A program made the position numbers and the translations under genes. A DNA stretch of 64,000 bases from Siphonodentalium dalli (taxonomy: Eukaryota > Mollusca > Scaphopoda > Gadilida > Siphonodentaliidae): contig CP136067.1 in NCBI GenBank assembly GCA_032622095.1, positions 60,274,893 through 60,338,892 of the forward strand. The letters are read 5' to 3'. Below the pieces are notes generated by a model. The model was given only the letters and a program-made list of their open reading frames with translations, was not told where the DNA came from and did not search any database. The first letter of the stretch is position 1. Each line of letters opens with the position of its first letter. Shown here in pieces: positions 1-12,619 of this stretch.

Positions 1-357
1 ATGAAGCTCATACATGTATATGAGTATATATTTGTCATCATGTTGCTATTTTGGGAATGTGATGAATGCAAAAAGATGCTAGGCCTAAAGTTAACCTTAA
101 GGTTATTGGTCGTCAATCCTAACAACATGAAAGTGTTTTATGCTATAAATTAAAAACGTTTTGAGCATTATGAAACACTTCATTCAGGCCTGAGTCGTAT
201 TGCAATCTCCATTCTCAGTGTTCATCAGAACCAGAATTTTTTTTTAATAGCCAGTATATTAATTTTTTTCAAAATTGAATTATTTTTATAAGCATAGTTT
301 CAAACAATGAGCTCTCATCACACTTCCTGTTCACTTGTATTTTCATTATATTAAGTT
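1..357. other. Noncoding, nothing recognised
   Basis: AT-rich sequence without a supported gene, RNA or repeat. Confidence 0.6.
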
Positions 358-602
358 TTAACCCTTTCATGACCGGAGCTGTGCTGATACCCCATTAAAG
401 ATCCTGTGCCCGTGCATTACCTTATATATGCAAGTCTCCCTTAGGGAGAATGCGCTGGCTTACAAGGTCAAGGTAAATATTGTTAGGCCAATGCATTCTC
501 TTATATATTCGAGGCTCCCTATGGGAGACTATCATATATAAGAAAATGCATTGGCACAGAGTTTTCACAAAATTTAAGGAATCTCCAGTCATGGAAGGAT
601 GA
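358..602. mobile_element. TTAA-type palindromic MITE, copy 1
   Basis: It starts TTAACCCTTTCATGAC and contains two palindromic blocks of the 'ccaatgcattctcttatata' / 'tatataagaaaatgcattgg' type. It ends in a degenerate inverse of the start (CCAGTCATGGAAGGATGA). TTAA ends followed by CCCTTT are typical of piggyBac-like non-autonomous elements. Related copies lie at 5042, 5931, 56784 and 61056. Confidence 0.7.
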
Positions 603-3484
603 CAATGCACCTTGCAACTTCTCTGGTTAATTAAAGGATTACAACCATTTAAATTTTCATTCATTTTCATTTATTACGATGTGTAAAGATCAAACTGATT
701 ATTCTGACAGAAATGTCATCAGATTGAGTTCATATAAATGCAATATATGTTTTGTTTCAATCCCAGCATTTTTTTCAGATATATATATATCTAAAATACC
801 TATCCTTTCTTTGTAGACAGTATTTTCAGTTTTCGATGAATATCAGAATTATCTCTTGAGTGATGACAAAGTGTTGATTTTTTAAAGTGATGTGAAACAC
901 TCCAGTAGGGTGATCAAAGAGAAATTGAGAATAGTCTTGCTCAAAGTAGTTATTTGTTACGAATACTAATCCAAATTGACGATACATACTGTCATTCTTA
1001 TATATTAATTAAATGCAATGACTCACGATGGTAAAATCATATGTGTTAGATTATCGCTGATAGATGCGTCCCCAATCAAGATGTAAATATTTACAATTGG
1101 GCGTAGTTCTGACGATGTTTTCTATGGAGTGATGTGGTCCATTTCTTTAAAATTTTCGGGGATGTTAGTAGAAAGCTACATTTTCCAGGTTGGCAAAGCG
1201 CCTGAGCACTAACTTATCAATTTAACGCACCCATATAAGTCCATAATATGTCTTTGAAGTGGCTGTGCCACAAATGATCAATCTTTTTGTCATCGACAAT
1301 GATATAATTTGGAATCCATTTGAAAAGTGAAGACTATCTATTTAGTATGAGAATAACTTTTAGGTTAAAATGAGCTATGTTTAAAATGAGCTATGTTTAA
1401 AATGAGCTGTTTTAAATGAGCTATGTTTTAAACGAGCATATGATAGGTCACTTTGAATGATGTTTGTCAATGGAATGAATGTTGTTATTTTGTCAATCCA
1501 CTACGCAGATATATTTATCCAAGCTACTAGTATACTGTGACTTATTGATTAATTAGACCCAGTTTGCTTCCTATTTGCCAGCCAGAGATATCGGTTGAGA
1601 TACCTGTAAAGATGACATCCATCCCATACCTCTCCCACATCATGTTTTCATGAAATAGATGTATAAGTTTACCACAAGTATTTCCATCAATTGTTCATAT
1701 TATTTATTGATTTAATATCGGTATGCTTGTAGGTTATTGGCCTTCATCTTAGTTTGTCATTTTCCATGATACAATGAGACTTGTTATGCCATCTGTAAGG
1801 AGCATATTATGCTCAAATACAATATTTTCAGAATATACGAGAGATGTGTTTTTTCATTTAAAACTTACAAGGCAAGCACTTGTTGAATATCAAAGGTACA
1901 TATCTTTCATCAGCTTGAGGTCTGGAATGTTCTACTCTTTATGGTAGTAAAACACGGGACATTTTTTGCAAACTTTAATATTAAAGAAGATACATTGTTG
2001 CCACCAGGTCTGGGCTTGAACAAAATAAGTAAGTTCCCCCTGACATATTACACAGTATCTCAAGAACATTGAGGCCTATTTTCGGGAAATTTTACATGCG
2101 TATAGTGTATTAATTTTATTAAGACTGATGATGTGAACTAGTTTAATGTCGACCCACTGAGTGCTTGCATGCTTGAGTTAGCACTGTTTGTGTGGAGGTA
2201 GTACTCAATTCAAAAGTCACAAAACCATTATAAGAGTAGAAAGATCTTTTTCTGCACACAGCCCCTTTTCACAACAAGACTTGGAGGCAACATGCCCTCA
2301 TTGTAATGGTAGAAACTGGATTCAATACCGTTGTCGATAAATGAAAATTTTATTGGCCAAATTAAAAAAAACTTACGCCAAATTAAATTCTCTGGGCGGT
2401 TCACAACTGATGACTAAAATATTTGTTTTAAACTTTATTTGTTACTCAAAATAAAAACATAATTAATACAACGCAAAAACAACTTTAAAAACATAATATT
2501 ATACGAACATAGGTATGTTTTATGTCACACGTTGAAGACATATCAATTCATGTAAGTCAATATTAATTCAAAATACGACGAGATTTCATAGCTGACAATA
2601 TGCAAAAACCATGGTGGTTATCGATTTCAGAAATGATGGCTGGGCCATCAATGCAAGCAATGAAACTAACATTGTATATAATAATACTCACATAAATCCT
2701 CTTAACCATGTGCAATAACTCTATATGGCTGACACCATGGTCGCCAACTAATAAAGTAATGAGCTGTGTTAGTTGTCATCACTATTTTCGCGGAGATTAA
2801 AACAAATGTTGCTTATTAACGTGAGATGATAACTGTTGAATATCTATTGTATTCAAACCTTTTATGATGTGAAGCCAGATTGTTACTAGCAGGGGTCAAT
2901 TTATTTGTTTTAATTTGTATAGCATTTTGCAACACTGGGTAGATTTTGTATAGCATTCCCTACCAATACATGTATTTTCATTATAAATTGGTTAGCAGAA
3001 ATTGGAAATCGCATCGCAAATTGCTATGCAAATCCAGTTAAATCAAGCCCTGGTTATTAGACAGAGGCAGTTTATGACACATTAGTTTACATAACCGACA
3101 TGGCACTGCTCCCGTGCACAGCCAATTATGGGACAATGTACTTACGTATTTTATTTTGCAGACAGCCTAATCAACAAATAATAATATAGCCAGTGTATAG
3201 ATTAAGCGTTTTGACGATATTGTTTTAAATCCAATATTAATTGTGCTCACTGATAACAACTCTCTTCAAAGCATATATAAACAAAAAACACTGATTAGAT
3301 GTCAAAGATTTGTGTAATGTCCCCTTTGTACAGCCGTCACCATTCAGTCAACGCTCCCATTACAAAATAAATTTGGGTTTTCATGGTATGGTATTTCCAA
3401 AGTACGAAACATGCATGTTCAAAAGCGGCAATAGTTTCGGCACTGTCGATCTATTCAGCGCTTTTGAATTAGCTTTCTGTCTCC
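603..3484. other. Noncoding AT-rich stretch
   Basis: No gene supported. A short tandem run of about four copies of a 16-18 bp unit (AAAATGAGCTATGTTT) sits near 1366-1435. The rest is unassigned. Confidence 0.55.
1366..1435. repeat. Minisatellite, unit AAAATGAGCTATGTTT
   Basis: About four imperfect direct copies of a 16-18 bp word, seen directly. Confidence 0.75.
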
Positions 3485-3545
3485 ATTTGGGATAAAAAAA
3501 AAGGTTTGGCCTCCATTTGGGATAAAACACAAAGTTTGGCCAAAT
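3482..3545. repeat. Short direct repeat (CTCCATTTGGGATAAAA)
   Basis: Two copies of the word, about 30 bp apart, each followed by an A-rich stretch and GTTTGGCC. Confidence 0.7.
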
Positions 3546-3667
3546 GAAATTTTTACTGGCCAATTTCGAAAAAAAAATTGTCATTGGCCAGTTTGCCCAC
3601 CGTCATTATCCAATCTTTTGTAGTCTGCCAGCTCCCTGTGACAAGTCACCGAGGAGAGGTCCAGTTC

Positions 3668-3881
3668 AGTAATGCTCTAATTAATCGACTTCATAACCAC
3701 AGCAGAATTATGGGTAACTTTTCAGGATTTAGTCGGAAATATGGCTTGTTGCCATTCATCGGAAAGCTCCTCTCGGCGAAATCTTTCCGATGAATGGCAA
3801 CAAGCCATATTTCCAACTAAATCCTGAAAAGTTACCCATAATTCTGCTGTGGTTAAGAAGTCGATTAATTAGAGCATTACT
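3668..3881. repeat. 214 bp near-perfect palindrome
   Basis: Arms of 99 bp (3668-3766 and 3783-3881) are inverted complements with about two mismatches, around a 16 nt loop. It could be a young foldback or MITE, or a hairpin-RNA locus. Nothing else in the window has arms this well matched over this length. Confidence 0.9.
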
Positions 3882-4914
3882 GTATATATGAACATGTTCC
3901 CTCTTAGTGAATCCAGTGATTTTTGGAAAGTTGACTCTTCGAATTCAATTTGTGTCCATTCAATCATGTATCCACTCAACATATCATTACTTATAAGATA
4001 TGGTGGTCACATATATAAGAGATAATTTTCCCAAATTGATTACCACATATGTAGATATCCTCGAAAATATCCAGAGGAACTTACTTTTTTGAGGTGTTTT
4101 GTGTTAGGAGAGGCATATGTTGGATCTTAGTTATACACCAGTATCTATCACAGCTGATATCACATGCTGGCATTGATACAGCAAACTTAATAGTGTGTTT
4201 TTTTTCACATTTTGAGTATTTCTTGTCAGTAGTCACTTATGAAAATCTATTGTTTTGTCAAAACCTGAGTCATAGTTGATTAGCAAGAGTCTTGTGCATC
4301 TGGTAAGCCTGTGAACTTAGTTGCTATTTCTGCATTAATACCAATAAACATACAAATCGCAGATCGATTCATTTAATATTGTGTTTGGCACCTTGGTGCT
4401 TATTTGTTATTCTGGTAAAATACATGAAACTAACTACCTTACTTGTATTTTAATTTGCACAGTACTATAGGTTTTCCCAAACCACAGGAAAATAAGAGGG
4501 CTATATTGATGAATTATTATGGAAGGTTCGACTGAATAGAAAATTAGGCCTCCTTGTACGCTATATTTACATGCGGGCAACTCAACAACAGAATCATTAC
4601 TCGTATGTGTGACATGTATAGCAACAAATCATGGTAACATCATCAATGTTAAAATACATGTAAGAAATAGACATGTTCCAGGCTGAAGGTGCACGAATGC
4701 ACATCCCCCAATGCACAATGCTGGAGTGACACCGTGATCAAACAGCCTGAGTTAGTTATGTCAATACAACCCGCAGCCAAGTGTTTTTCTGAAGTCAGCT
4801 GTCTATATGCTGTTGTGGTTTTTCTTCTTTCAAGTTCATTTCTATAACTATTTGATTATCAGAATAATTATTTGGAGCATATAAACACCAATCTTCACAA
4901 AAAAATTATGACAC
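3882..4914. other. Noncoding, nothing recognised
   Basis: No gene or repeat is supported here beyond AT-rich simple sequence. Confidence 0.5.
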
Positions 4915-5046
4915 AGTCAGGGATGGATCCAGGGATTTTTTGGGGACACCTGTTTTGGGACCATGATATGCCGAAGGCATATCCCAAGGGCCGTAGGCCC
5001 GAGATGGGGGTAGGTACGCGGAGGGGTCGCCCCCTCCCTTATGTGC
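4915..5046. mobile_element. Dispersed repeat fragment (GGATGGATCCAGGGATTTTT family)
   Basis: It contains 'gatccagggattttttggg', then 'atgccgaaggcatatc' and a G/C-rich tail. An inverted relative lies at about 21061-21210, inside the composite element. It abuts, and seems to have replaced, the left end of the MITE that follows. Confidence 0.6.
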
Positions 5047-5221
5047 AGCATTAAAGATCCTGCATAAGAAAATGCACTGGCTTACAAGGTCAAGATAAAG
5101 GCCAATGTAATATCTTATATATGCAAGGCTCCTTAGATGGGAGACTCTCATTTATATAAGAGAATGCATTGGCACAGGATTTTTGCAAAATTTCAAGAAG
5201 CCCCAGTCATGAAAGGGTTAA
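5042..5221. mobile_element. TTAA-type palindromic MITE, copy 2 (left end lost)
   Basis: It shares the palindromic core and the right end CCCAGTCATGAAAGGGTTAA with the other copies. The CCCTTTCATGAC left end is missing and replaced by the preceding repeat. Confidence 0.7.
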
Positions 5222-5930
5222 AATATTTCTCACTGGACACTTGTTTAAGCAAATAAAGGCTCTATATCAACTGTATATTGATGATTTGAATTGTATGTTG
5301 TTGAATTATAATAGAAGATTTCCTTCAAAATATAGAAAATTCAGCTTTAATAAAACTATCCACTTGCAATTTGGGGACATTTAGGCCACCAGAGTTTGGG
5401 CGCCCAAACCTGTAACAGGTATCAAAAGAGCCCTGGATCCTTCCCTGGACACAGTTATGTCTTACATGATGTTTAATGTACACATGTATCTTCACGAAAA
5501 TATTTTTGTCAGATTTTATTTCGCGAAATTGCTAAATTAAATATGAGTAAGGTTGGCATTTAGTTTGAATTTTCAAAGATATTTTGGAACCTGGGTGACA
5601 TTACATCACATGCTTTTTTTAACCCAATGTCAATGTACTATAGAAAAGTAAGTGGATGTAATTACTGTCTTGAACAGATATCTTTTCTAACATAGATTGA
5701 AGGCCACGATTTATAATTTGCCTTACCATAAGGTATAGTAAAGTGTGATAACCCTGACAACATCTTTCCTTCTGATGTGTAGCTTTGTTTGTGATATCTT
5801 GTAGAAACTTCTGACATATTTGTCTTGATGACAAATGCATTTTAGGATATGCATTGGTGTTTGTTATTTTACATCATTCAGTGTTTAGTTCTAATTTTTG
5901 TAGTCACCACAGTCAGATTTCATTTATTTA
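5222..5930. other. Noncoding, nothing recognised
   Basis: AT-rich with no supported features. Confidence 0.5.
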
Positions 5931-6150
5931 TTAACCCTTTCATGATGGGAGCTGCGCTGGTGCAGCATTAAATATTATGTACATGTACCAGTGCATTCTC
6001 TTATATATAAGATAATGCACTGGCTTACAAGGTCATGGTAAATATTGTTAGACCAATGTATTCTCTTATGGGAGATTCACATATAAAAGATAATGCATTG
6101 GCACAGGGTTTTCGCAAAATTTCAGGAAGCTCCAGTCATGGAAGGGTGAT
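5931..6150. mobile_element. TTAA-type palindromic MITE, copy 3
   Basis: It opens TTAACCCTTTCATGATGGGA and closes CTCCAGTCATGGAAGGGTGA. It has the same internal palindrome as copies 1 and 2. Confidence 0.75.
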
Positions 6151-6279
6151 TGAATAAATGAATAATATTCTCACTAACTAAGTGGAACAATGATTTCTAT
6201 GGTCCTTGATGTAAAACTTTTCAATAGATACTGGTAAACAACAGCTAATTAGATGTCAAGGCATTCGAATTTGGTTCAT

Positions 6280-7005
6280 GCAAAATAACATAACAGTCTT
6301 TAAAACCACTTTCATCAACAAGTACATGAAAATATAGATTGACTTTGTTCCTATTTTCATTATTAATAACTCTTCATTAATGAAATTTTACATGTCAAAC
6401 CCATTTGTTATGTAAACATTACTATTACAGTGGAATTACCAATAACAGTCCAAGTTGTCCAATAAGATACAAAGTTTAATCAAAACCTGTGCTATTAAAA
6501 CATTGCAAAATGTCAGTATTCTAAAAATCATAATCAGACTAAAATATTTGATATTTCTAAACATTTAGAAATGTTTGTTGACAAATCACTGTAACACTTT
6601 TGTTTACATAAAACAATGGTTTCAACACATGAAATTTCATTATTGGAGAACTATCGATAATGAATATAAAACAAAGTTTATCTATTTCTCCATATTATTC
6701 TTGGTGGTGATGTTTTGTATCCTTATATTCATTATTGACAGTTCTCCAATAACGAAATTTCAAAGTTCAAATATTTTAGTCTGAATATGATTTTCAGAAT
6801 ATTTTTCAATGCTTTTTACCTTTTCCAATGTTACCGTCAAGTTTTGATTAAACTTTGGTTTCTAATTGGACTTTGAATGGTAATACCAATGTAACAGTAA
6901 TGTTTATATAACAATTGTTTCAATACGCAAAATAACGAAAATAAGAACAAAGTTATCTATTTTACATGTACTTGTTGATAGTTGTTTTGCAGACTTCTAT
7001 ATAAT
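6280..7005. repeat. Imperfect foldback, about 0.7 kb
   Basis: Sequence from 6280 recurs inverted toward 7005. Examples are 'aacaagtacatgaaaatatagat' near 6318 against 'atctattttacatgtacttgtt' near 6953, and 'attggagaact' near 6642 against 'agttctccaat' near 6740. The arms are diverged and centred near 6690. Confidence 0.7.
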
Positions 7006-8636
7006 TTATTTCGCGAGTGCCCTATGTCCCTTTAACCAGGGGTGGGAACTTTGTCCTTGCCAGCATTGATATCAGCTGATTTCTCTGGTTGGAAAAGATG
7101 AAGGAAACACTGTCTATTGGAACAATAGAATTTGGGATTAAATTTTGAATTCCAGCCACCCAAGACCTGTAATCTTAGCTCATTGAACTTTTTTTCTGGA
7201 AGAATGATTGTTTGTCTGATTGAGAGTGTATGAGTGAGAGTAGTAATTTATACAGATGTGTATGAAATATGTTGACTGTAAGTTTTGTAGATAAGATTCA
7301 CCTATTGTACAAACTGTAGATAGAACTGCATAATTAAACTTATAAATGTGTTACTTTGACATCACTTTATTGGTGACCTGATTGGGTGACCTTTTGTTTT
7401 CCCAGATTGTTATATTGCCCCCACCCCTCCCAACTTTTGAACAAATGGGGTTATACAGATTAAAGTTATATACATCCATCCCTCTGTCGATCCACCTCTA
7501 GCCGTCCCATCAACTGACCACCATAATCGTCATAATATAAAAACGGAAGGAGTCGTGATGACTCTTAAGTCCCTGTGCATACAATATCTGTGTATATTAA
7601 TCAATATATATGTATACTGGCTGCAACAGACTCCCTTCAGGAGCCTTTATTCAGCGGTGCAGGGGCCTGTGGCCTTTGTACACTTTTTGATCTTTTAAAC
7701 ATTTTGTTTGATTTTTTAAATAATCTATTTCTTTAAAAAACAAAATATAGTTGAATTTCATTTTTGATTATTCAATTTAACACAATAAAAAACATTTTAA
7801 TTAATTTTTAATTTTAATTAAATTGTTTTCTTTTTTAAATCAGAATTTGGAAAAACTAATGCCGTTACCCTGAGTCACCACACCAAATTTGGTTGAAATC
7901 GGTCATGGGGTCTGGGAGAAAAATGGCAGACGGATGGACAAACAGAAAGATCCTACTATTTTATATATATAGATGAACCAATATAGCTCAAATGTTCAAT
8001 GCAAATCAGTACAGTACTAAATTGATGTGGAATCCAATAATCACTTGATTTGTCTAATATTGTTACATCAACGAGATGGTTCCATACTACACACTGAGAG
8101 AAAAAGTTCTTGAAATAATGTTTCATGATCAGTTTGTAAGATGACTTCTGGTGGATGCCTGGGTTGCTTCAGTAAATAGTAGGTCCATGTTCACATAATC
8201 AAAACCTTTGAATATTTTGAATACTTCCATGAGATCCGCTCACAAACTTCTGTACTTGAGGGATGGGGTGTTCATTTTGGTGCCTAAAGAAAGCTTCATA
8301 ATCTCCCAAGACGGACAGTAGTTTCATACCGTAGCATAATCATATTTAGCTCTGAATGGTATGGAATGTGGAATAAAATTACAAACAACTGAATAGGATT
8401 TTGAATAACATGGAATTCTTTAATTTTGACTGTTTTGACATGTAAACTATTTAACCCATCACGAACTGATTAGATGTGCTCCGAATGTTAAACGGCGGTG
8501 TGGACAAATGGCTATTCTATCATGAAATACACAATTGTTATAGATGGATCAGTACCACACAACCAGGGACACTTCACAAAAAGCGGCTGGCATATAATTT
8601 TATGACCCCCTATCCAATTTGAAGACTAGAACACAC
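7006..8636. other. Noncoding with dispersed repeat fragments
   Basis: 7620-7685 resembles 52743-52800 (shared 'gagcctttattcagc'). 7855-7975 is the inverse of 25060-25180 (shared 'taaaatagtaggatct'). No gene is supported. Confidence 0.55.
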
Positions 8637-9480
8637 CATGATCTGGAACCAGAGACGTGGCGATTGGGGGTTTGGGTGGTGTCTCACCCCCCTCCCCCCA
8701 CTTTGGTAAAAAAAATTCAACAGTTGGAAATTTCATACCTGCCAAAACAATAGTTGGAAATTTCACACCAACATTAAGTTGAAAATGTTCTTGTAGTTTG
8801 ATTTTCAGACCATTTATTGTGAGGAATAAATTGTTTTTTGACCAATATTTGCATATTTTTGGTAAAAAGTTTGGACTGAAATGGTTATCAGTCGGAAATT
8901 TTCCAACCTTATAGGAGGGTGACAGGTTGGAAATTTCCAACACTTGGAAAGCTTGGTCCCTCCCCAGTGGCCAGTCAAAAAACTGCTAGTTAATTTAAGA
9001 AAACAATATTGTCATACATTTGGTCAACATTGGAATTGTTTGAAATATCCAACTCGAGGAAGGCTTGAGGCTAGTCTAGTTGCTAGGATTTTGCGATTTT
9101 CTTATTCAGATTTCAAAATTTTCATACACCGAGCCGAACCATGGTCGGCCTGGTGTGTCATTGTCCATCCCCCCATGGCCAATACAAACTGCTAATTAGT
9201 TTAACAAAACAATATTTTACTACATTTGGTAAAACTTGTGGACTGAAATGGTCATCAGTTGGAGAGTTTTTCAACCTGAGGGGGAGTATGAGGTTTGAAA
9301 TTTCCAACACTATATAGGAAAGCTTCAGTTGAGGCCAGTCTAGATGCTGGGATTTAATATTTTCTTTTATAGTTTTCAAAATGTTCTGACACCGGGCCGA
9401 ACAACCATGGTCAGCCCGGTGTCCCTGTCCAGGTCTTTTGTCCGTAGCCATAAATTTGTCTGGAGAGACCATTAGATGTT
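8637..9480. repeat. Diverged dispersed repeat with internal duplication and GGCC hairpins
   Basis: 'gttggaaatttc' words recur, and a roughly 210-250 bp segment is duplicated (from about 8970 and about 9180). Each copy ends in a hairpin around CCATGG (9130-9155 and 9392-9422, the latter with CACCGGGC/GCCCGGTG arms). A relative lies at 11095-11390. The long minus-strand frames here (8626-8943, 9158-9472) are repeat-derived. Confidence 0.6.
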
Positions 9481-10135
9481 AGGATTTATGCAATTGTTTA
9501 AAATATCTGAATTTTCATACCTGCAATATAGAACCATGGTTTATGAATATTTAGGATATTAGGCCTGAGCACTGAGGTACAAGGGGTGGTGCAATTGGAA
9601 TTATGAGTTACTGTTTGACGGCCTATGCCCCAGCTGGCTGACAAAGCCAATAAGATAGAAACATTGAACATGAAAGCAAAATCTAACTGGGAAAAGAACA
9701 TTATGAATAATCAATAAAGACACCACCTGTGAATGCTAAAGATGGGGACATGGCTGATATAAGCATCCTGCTTTCTGCCAAATCCCATTCTCTAATAAAA
9801 TTGTCTTTATGTTATATTTGTACCATTATCTTGTTAATTCATGTGCATGATTTAGAGAATAAATATGTTTACAGCAAATGCAATTATGCAAAACTTGTCT
9901 TTGGTGTAATTCTGATTCAAGGGGTGGGGTGCAGTTGGAATTTCCGAAGGTGGACACCCCCCTAACGGAAACCCTCTAGCAACGTCCCTATCTGGAACGT
10001 TATCTTCTCAATATTAACTGAATATATGGACAATGGGTAGCAGGCCCGTAATTATGGGGGTGTAGGGTGTGACACACCCCCCCCCCCCAATACCCAGGTA
10101 GTGCTTCCGTCGGCCAGATACATTGTATCTTTGCA
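9481..10135. other. Noncoding, nothing recognised
   Basis: G/C-rich islands near 9915-9990 and a C-run at 10077-10088 look like fragments of dispersed repeats. No gene is supported. Confidence 0.5.
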
Positions 10136-12202
10136 CTGTGTTGGAACTGTTACATCGGAAGTCGTTCTATCGCCGGTATTGTGATGGTTCTTGCCTGATT
10201 TGTTACGGTTCCTGACGATTGAAAATAATCATTTTTGTGACAAAATCACCCATAATTATAGATATCTTGAATTTATTATACTTTCCTGAATGAACAGAGG
10301 CTGCATAAGTGGCGTGTTATTGAAACCTGAACTCTAGACCACAATTAAGCGAGTTAACGCGTAAATATCAACATGTTATCACTGAAAATCAATTAGCCAC
10401 GTGGACGCAATTTCTTTGTTTTTCGTGGCGAAAACAATATGAAACGCATTCTGAAGACAAACACTGACTATAAAGTATACCCGTGTTATTCTTTTATAAA
10501 ATAGCTGAGAAAGTATCCCGATATAGGGGTTGCTAATTGGGAGCTGTGACCTCGTAATCAACACGGGTGCGTGTTACGATTCTATTTCAAACCAATCATG
10601 CCTGTGACGGTCTGTACATGAGATTTATTCGAACGATTTCTGCACTTTGGTCCGAAAATCGTCTTGTGTATCTGACATTTTAAACCAGATAATGAATGTA
10701 GCCTATGTAATTTGCGTAATAGAACAGGTATATTAAGAAATAACACAATAAATACCTAATACGGGAGATTCAGTGACATTAATAGGCAGAAATAAAATAT
10801 TGAAAGTCCCGAAGAGTATAGTATCATAATAATGCCCGCCTATATAAATGACCAATGGTAATATAAATCTACTCTCATGAGAATATGAAATGTTATATTC
10901 ATTAACTTAATCTGTGCATTATTGAAAGATCCAGGTGTGACAATATTTCAATGCCAGCGCCATCATATTTCCTCCTCTGAGGGACATTTACACATGTTTT
11001 CGCCCAGAAATGAATATAACTTATGAAATCGCGTTCAACTGAATCATTAATAGGTTATGACGTGACTGTGTGTGGGGGGGGGGGGGGGGGTGATTAATTG
11101 GTGTCTATCCCCAACTTTGGTCAAAATGTTCAACAGTTACAAATTTCTTATCTTACAATAGATTAGTTTGAAATTTAACCAACAATATGTTGAAATTGTT
11201 CTCTTAGTTTGATTTGACAACAATTTAATAGTGGGGAATTTGTCGTTTTTAGACCAACATTGGCATATTTTCCTACACTTTAAACATGTAATCAACCATA
11301 TTTGACATATCCAAATGGACACCTCTTCTTTAGAGTTGATCCAAAACTCATGATGTGTGGGGAGCAGGTGTGATCTAGTTTTATATATCATTGGATGGAC
11401 AAAGAATCTAATTCCATTTAATTAATATGCTTGCAAAAATAAATTATCTCTCTCTCTCTCTCTCTCGGTCGGATCGGTCGAGCAGTTTTTCGAGTCTATA
11501 ACACAAATACATACATACAGACAGAAGTTCCAAAACATATAATAGATCAAATACAAGACAGATAACTCTACATATCCCGTCTACGCTCACGCCTTCCGAA
11601 GTCCAGCGCTATGAAATTTCACTATTGTTAACCGGCTATTGACTCATGGAAATGTAGGGCCTGCAAAACGCGTTATTTTTCAAACTAGCTGGCGACTTTG
11701 TGAATTTTGATAGGCGTAACACAGGTTATTGAATAAGCGTAGAAAGGCAGTGTAATTCATAGAAATTAATAACAAGTGGTGCAAATTTCAACTTAATGCA
11801 TAGTCTTTTGTGTTTATCTTTGTATACTTTCACAAAATTGGCAGTTTGAACAATGTATACCATGGCAAATATTAGCCATAGTTTTACCCGTCTAGAACGA
11901 GTAAATGGGGAGAGAACCGACTCGATCGGGAGAGAACCCAAACAATTATCAAAATTCGTGGTTGTCGTTGTTATGACTCACACAATGAAAGTTTCGTTAT
12001 TAACACGCTCATTGGTGCCACAGATTGCGATGGGATTGAAAAAAACTAATCGAATTATCACCTAGATGCCTCAAAATTGCGTTTTAACTGTCAAAAAGTC
12101 GTGAAAATTTTTAATTTCGATCATCAGGAACCGTCACAAATCAGTCAAGAACCACCACAAATCGGCGATAGAACGATTTCCGATGTAACAGTTCCTACAC
12201 AG
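10136..12202. mobile_element. About 2.1 kb element with long imperfect terminal inverted repeats
   Basis: The left arm (10136-10250) has 'ggaactgttacatcgg' and 'aggaaccg'-type words that recur inverted at 12090-12202 ('ccgatgtaacagttcc'). The arms are about 110 bp with many mismatches. No transposase frame survives inside. A fragment of the 8.6 kb repeat, a 17-18 bp G run (about 11076-11093) and a CT microsatellite (11449-11466) lie within. The class is unknown. Confidence 0.65.
11095..11391. repeat. Dispersed repeat, relative of 8637-9480
   Basis: It shares 'actttggt', 'gttacaaatttc' and 'ttgaaattgttct' style words in the same order as 8700-8800. It follows a G homopolymer. The minus-strand frame here is not a gene. 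Confidence 0.55.
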
Positions 12203-12275
12203 TGGAAAATAGTTGGAATATAATTTTTGCCAGTTTTATTTTCTCGATAATTGGACGCTACTTTGTCCTAATTAA

Positions 12276-12599
12276 GCTGAAGGGGTCACTCTCACCAAAA
12301 AAAGTGCTGAAGGGTACACAGGGTTTGAAAATGTGCTGAAGGGTACACAGGGTTTGTGATCGGCACGAACGCCATTACTTAAATTGTGTTTATGAAAGTC
12401 TGGCGCCCATTAGCAGTTTGTTTTCAGTACGTTTTGATATTCATTGAAACGTAAAAATTATTCTCTAACAGAAATCATTACAGATAGGAAGACTGAATGT
12501 CCTTTAGAATGACATTTCAAACCCTGTGTACCCTTCAGCACATTTTGAAAATCCTGTGTACCCTTCAGCACTTTTTTTGGTGAGAGTGACCCCTTCAGC
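12276..12599. mobile_element. 324 bp MITE with long TIRs and 9 bp target duplication (Mutator-like)
   Basis: The ends GCTGAAGGGGTC / GACCCCTTCAGC open into TIRs of about 85 bp. Each TIR holds two copies of GTGCTGAAGGGTACACAGG. The element is flanked by a perfect 9 bp duplication CCTAATTAA (12267-12275 and 12600-12608). Long TIRs plus a 9 bp target duplication are characteristic of Mutator-like elements. There is no coding capacity. Confidence 0.85.
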
Positions 12600-12619
12600 C
12601 CTAATTAAGCCACATCATG

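Noticed and set aside
8626-9472. Minus-strand frames of about 105 residues
   Set aside because: They fall in a dispersed repeat with a related copy at 11.1 kb and show no domain signal.
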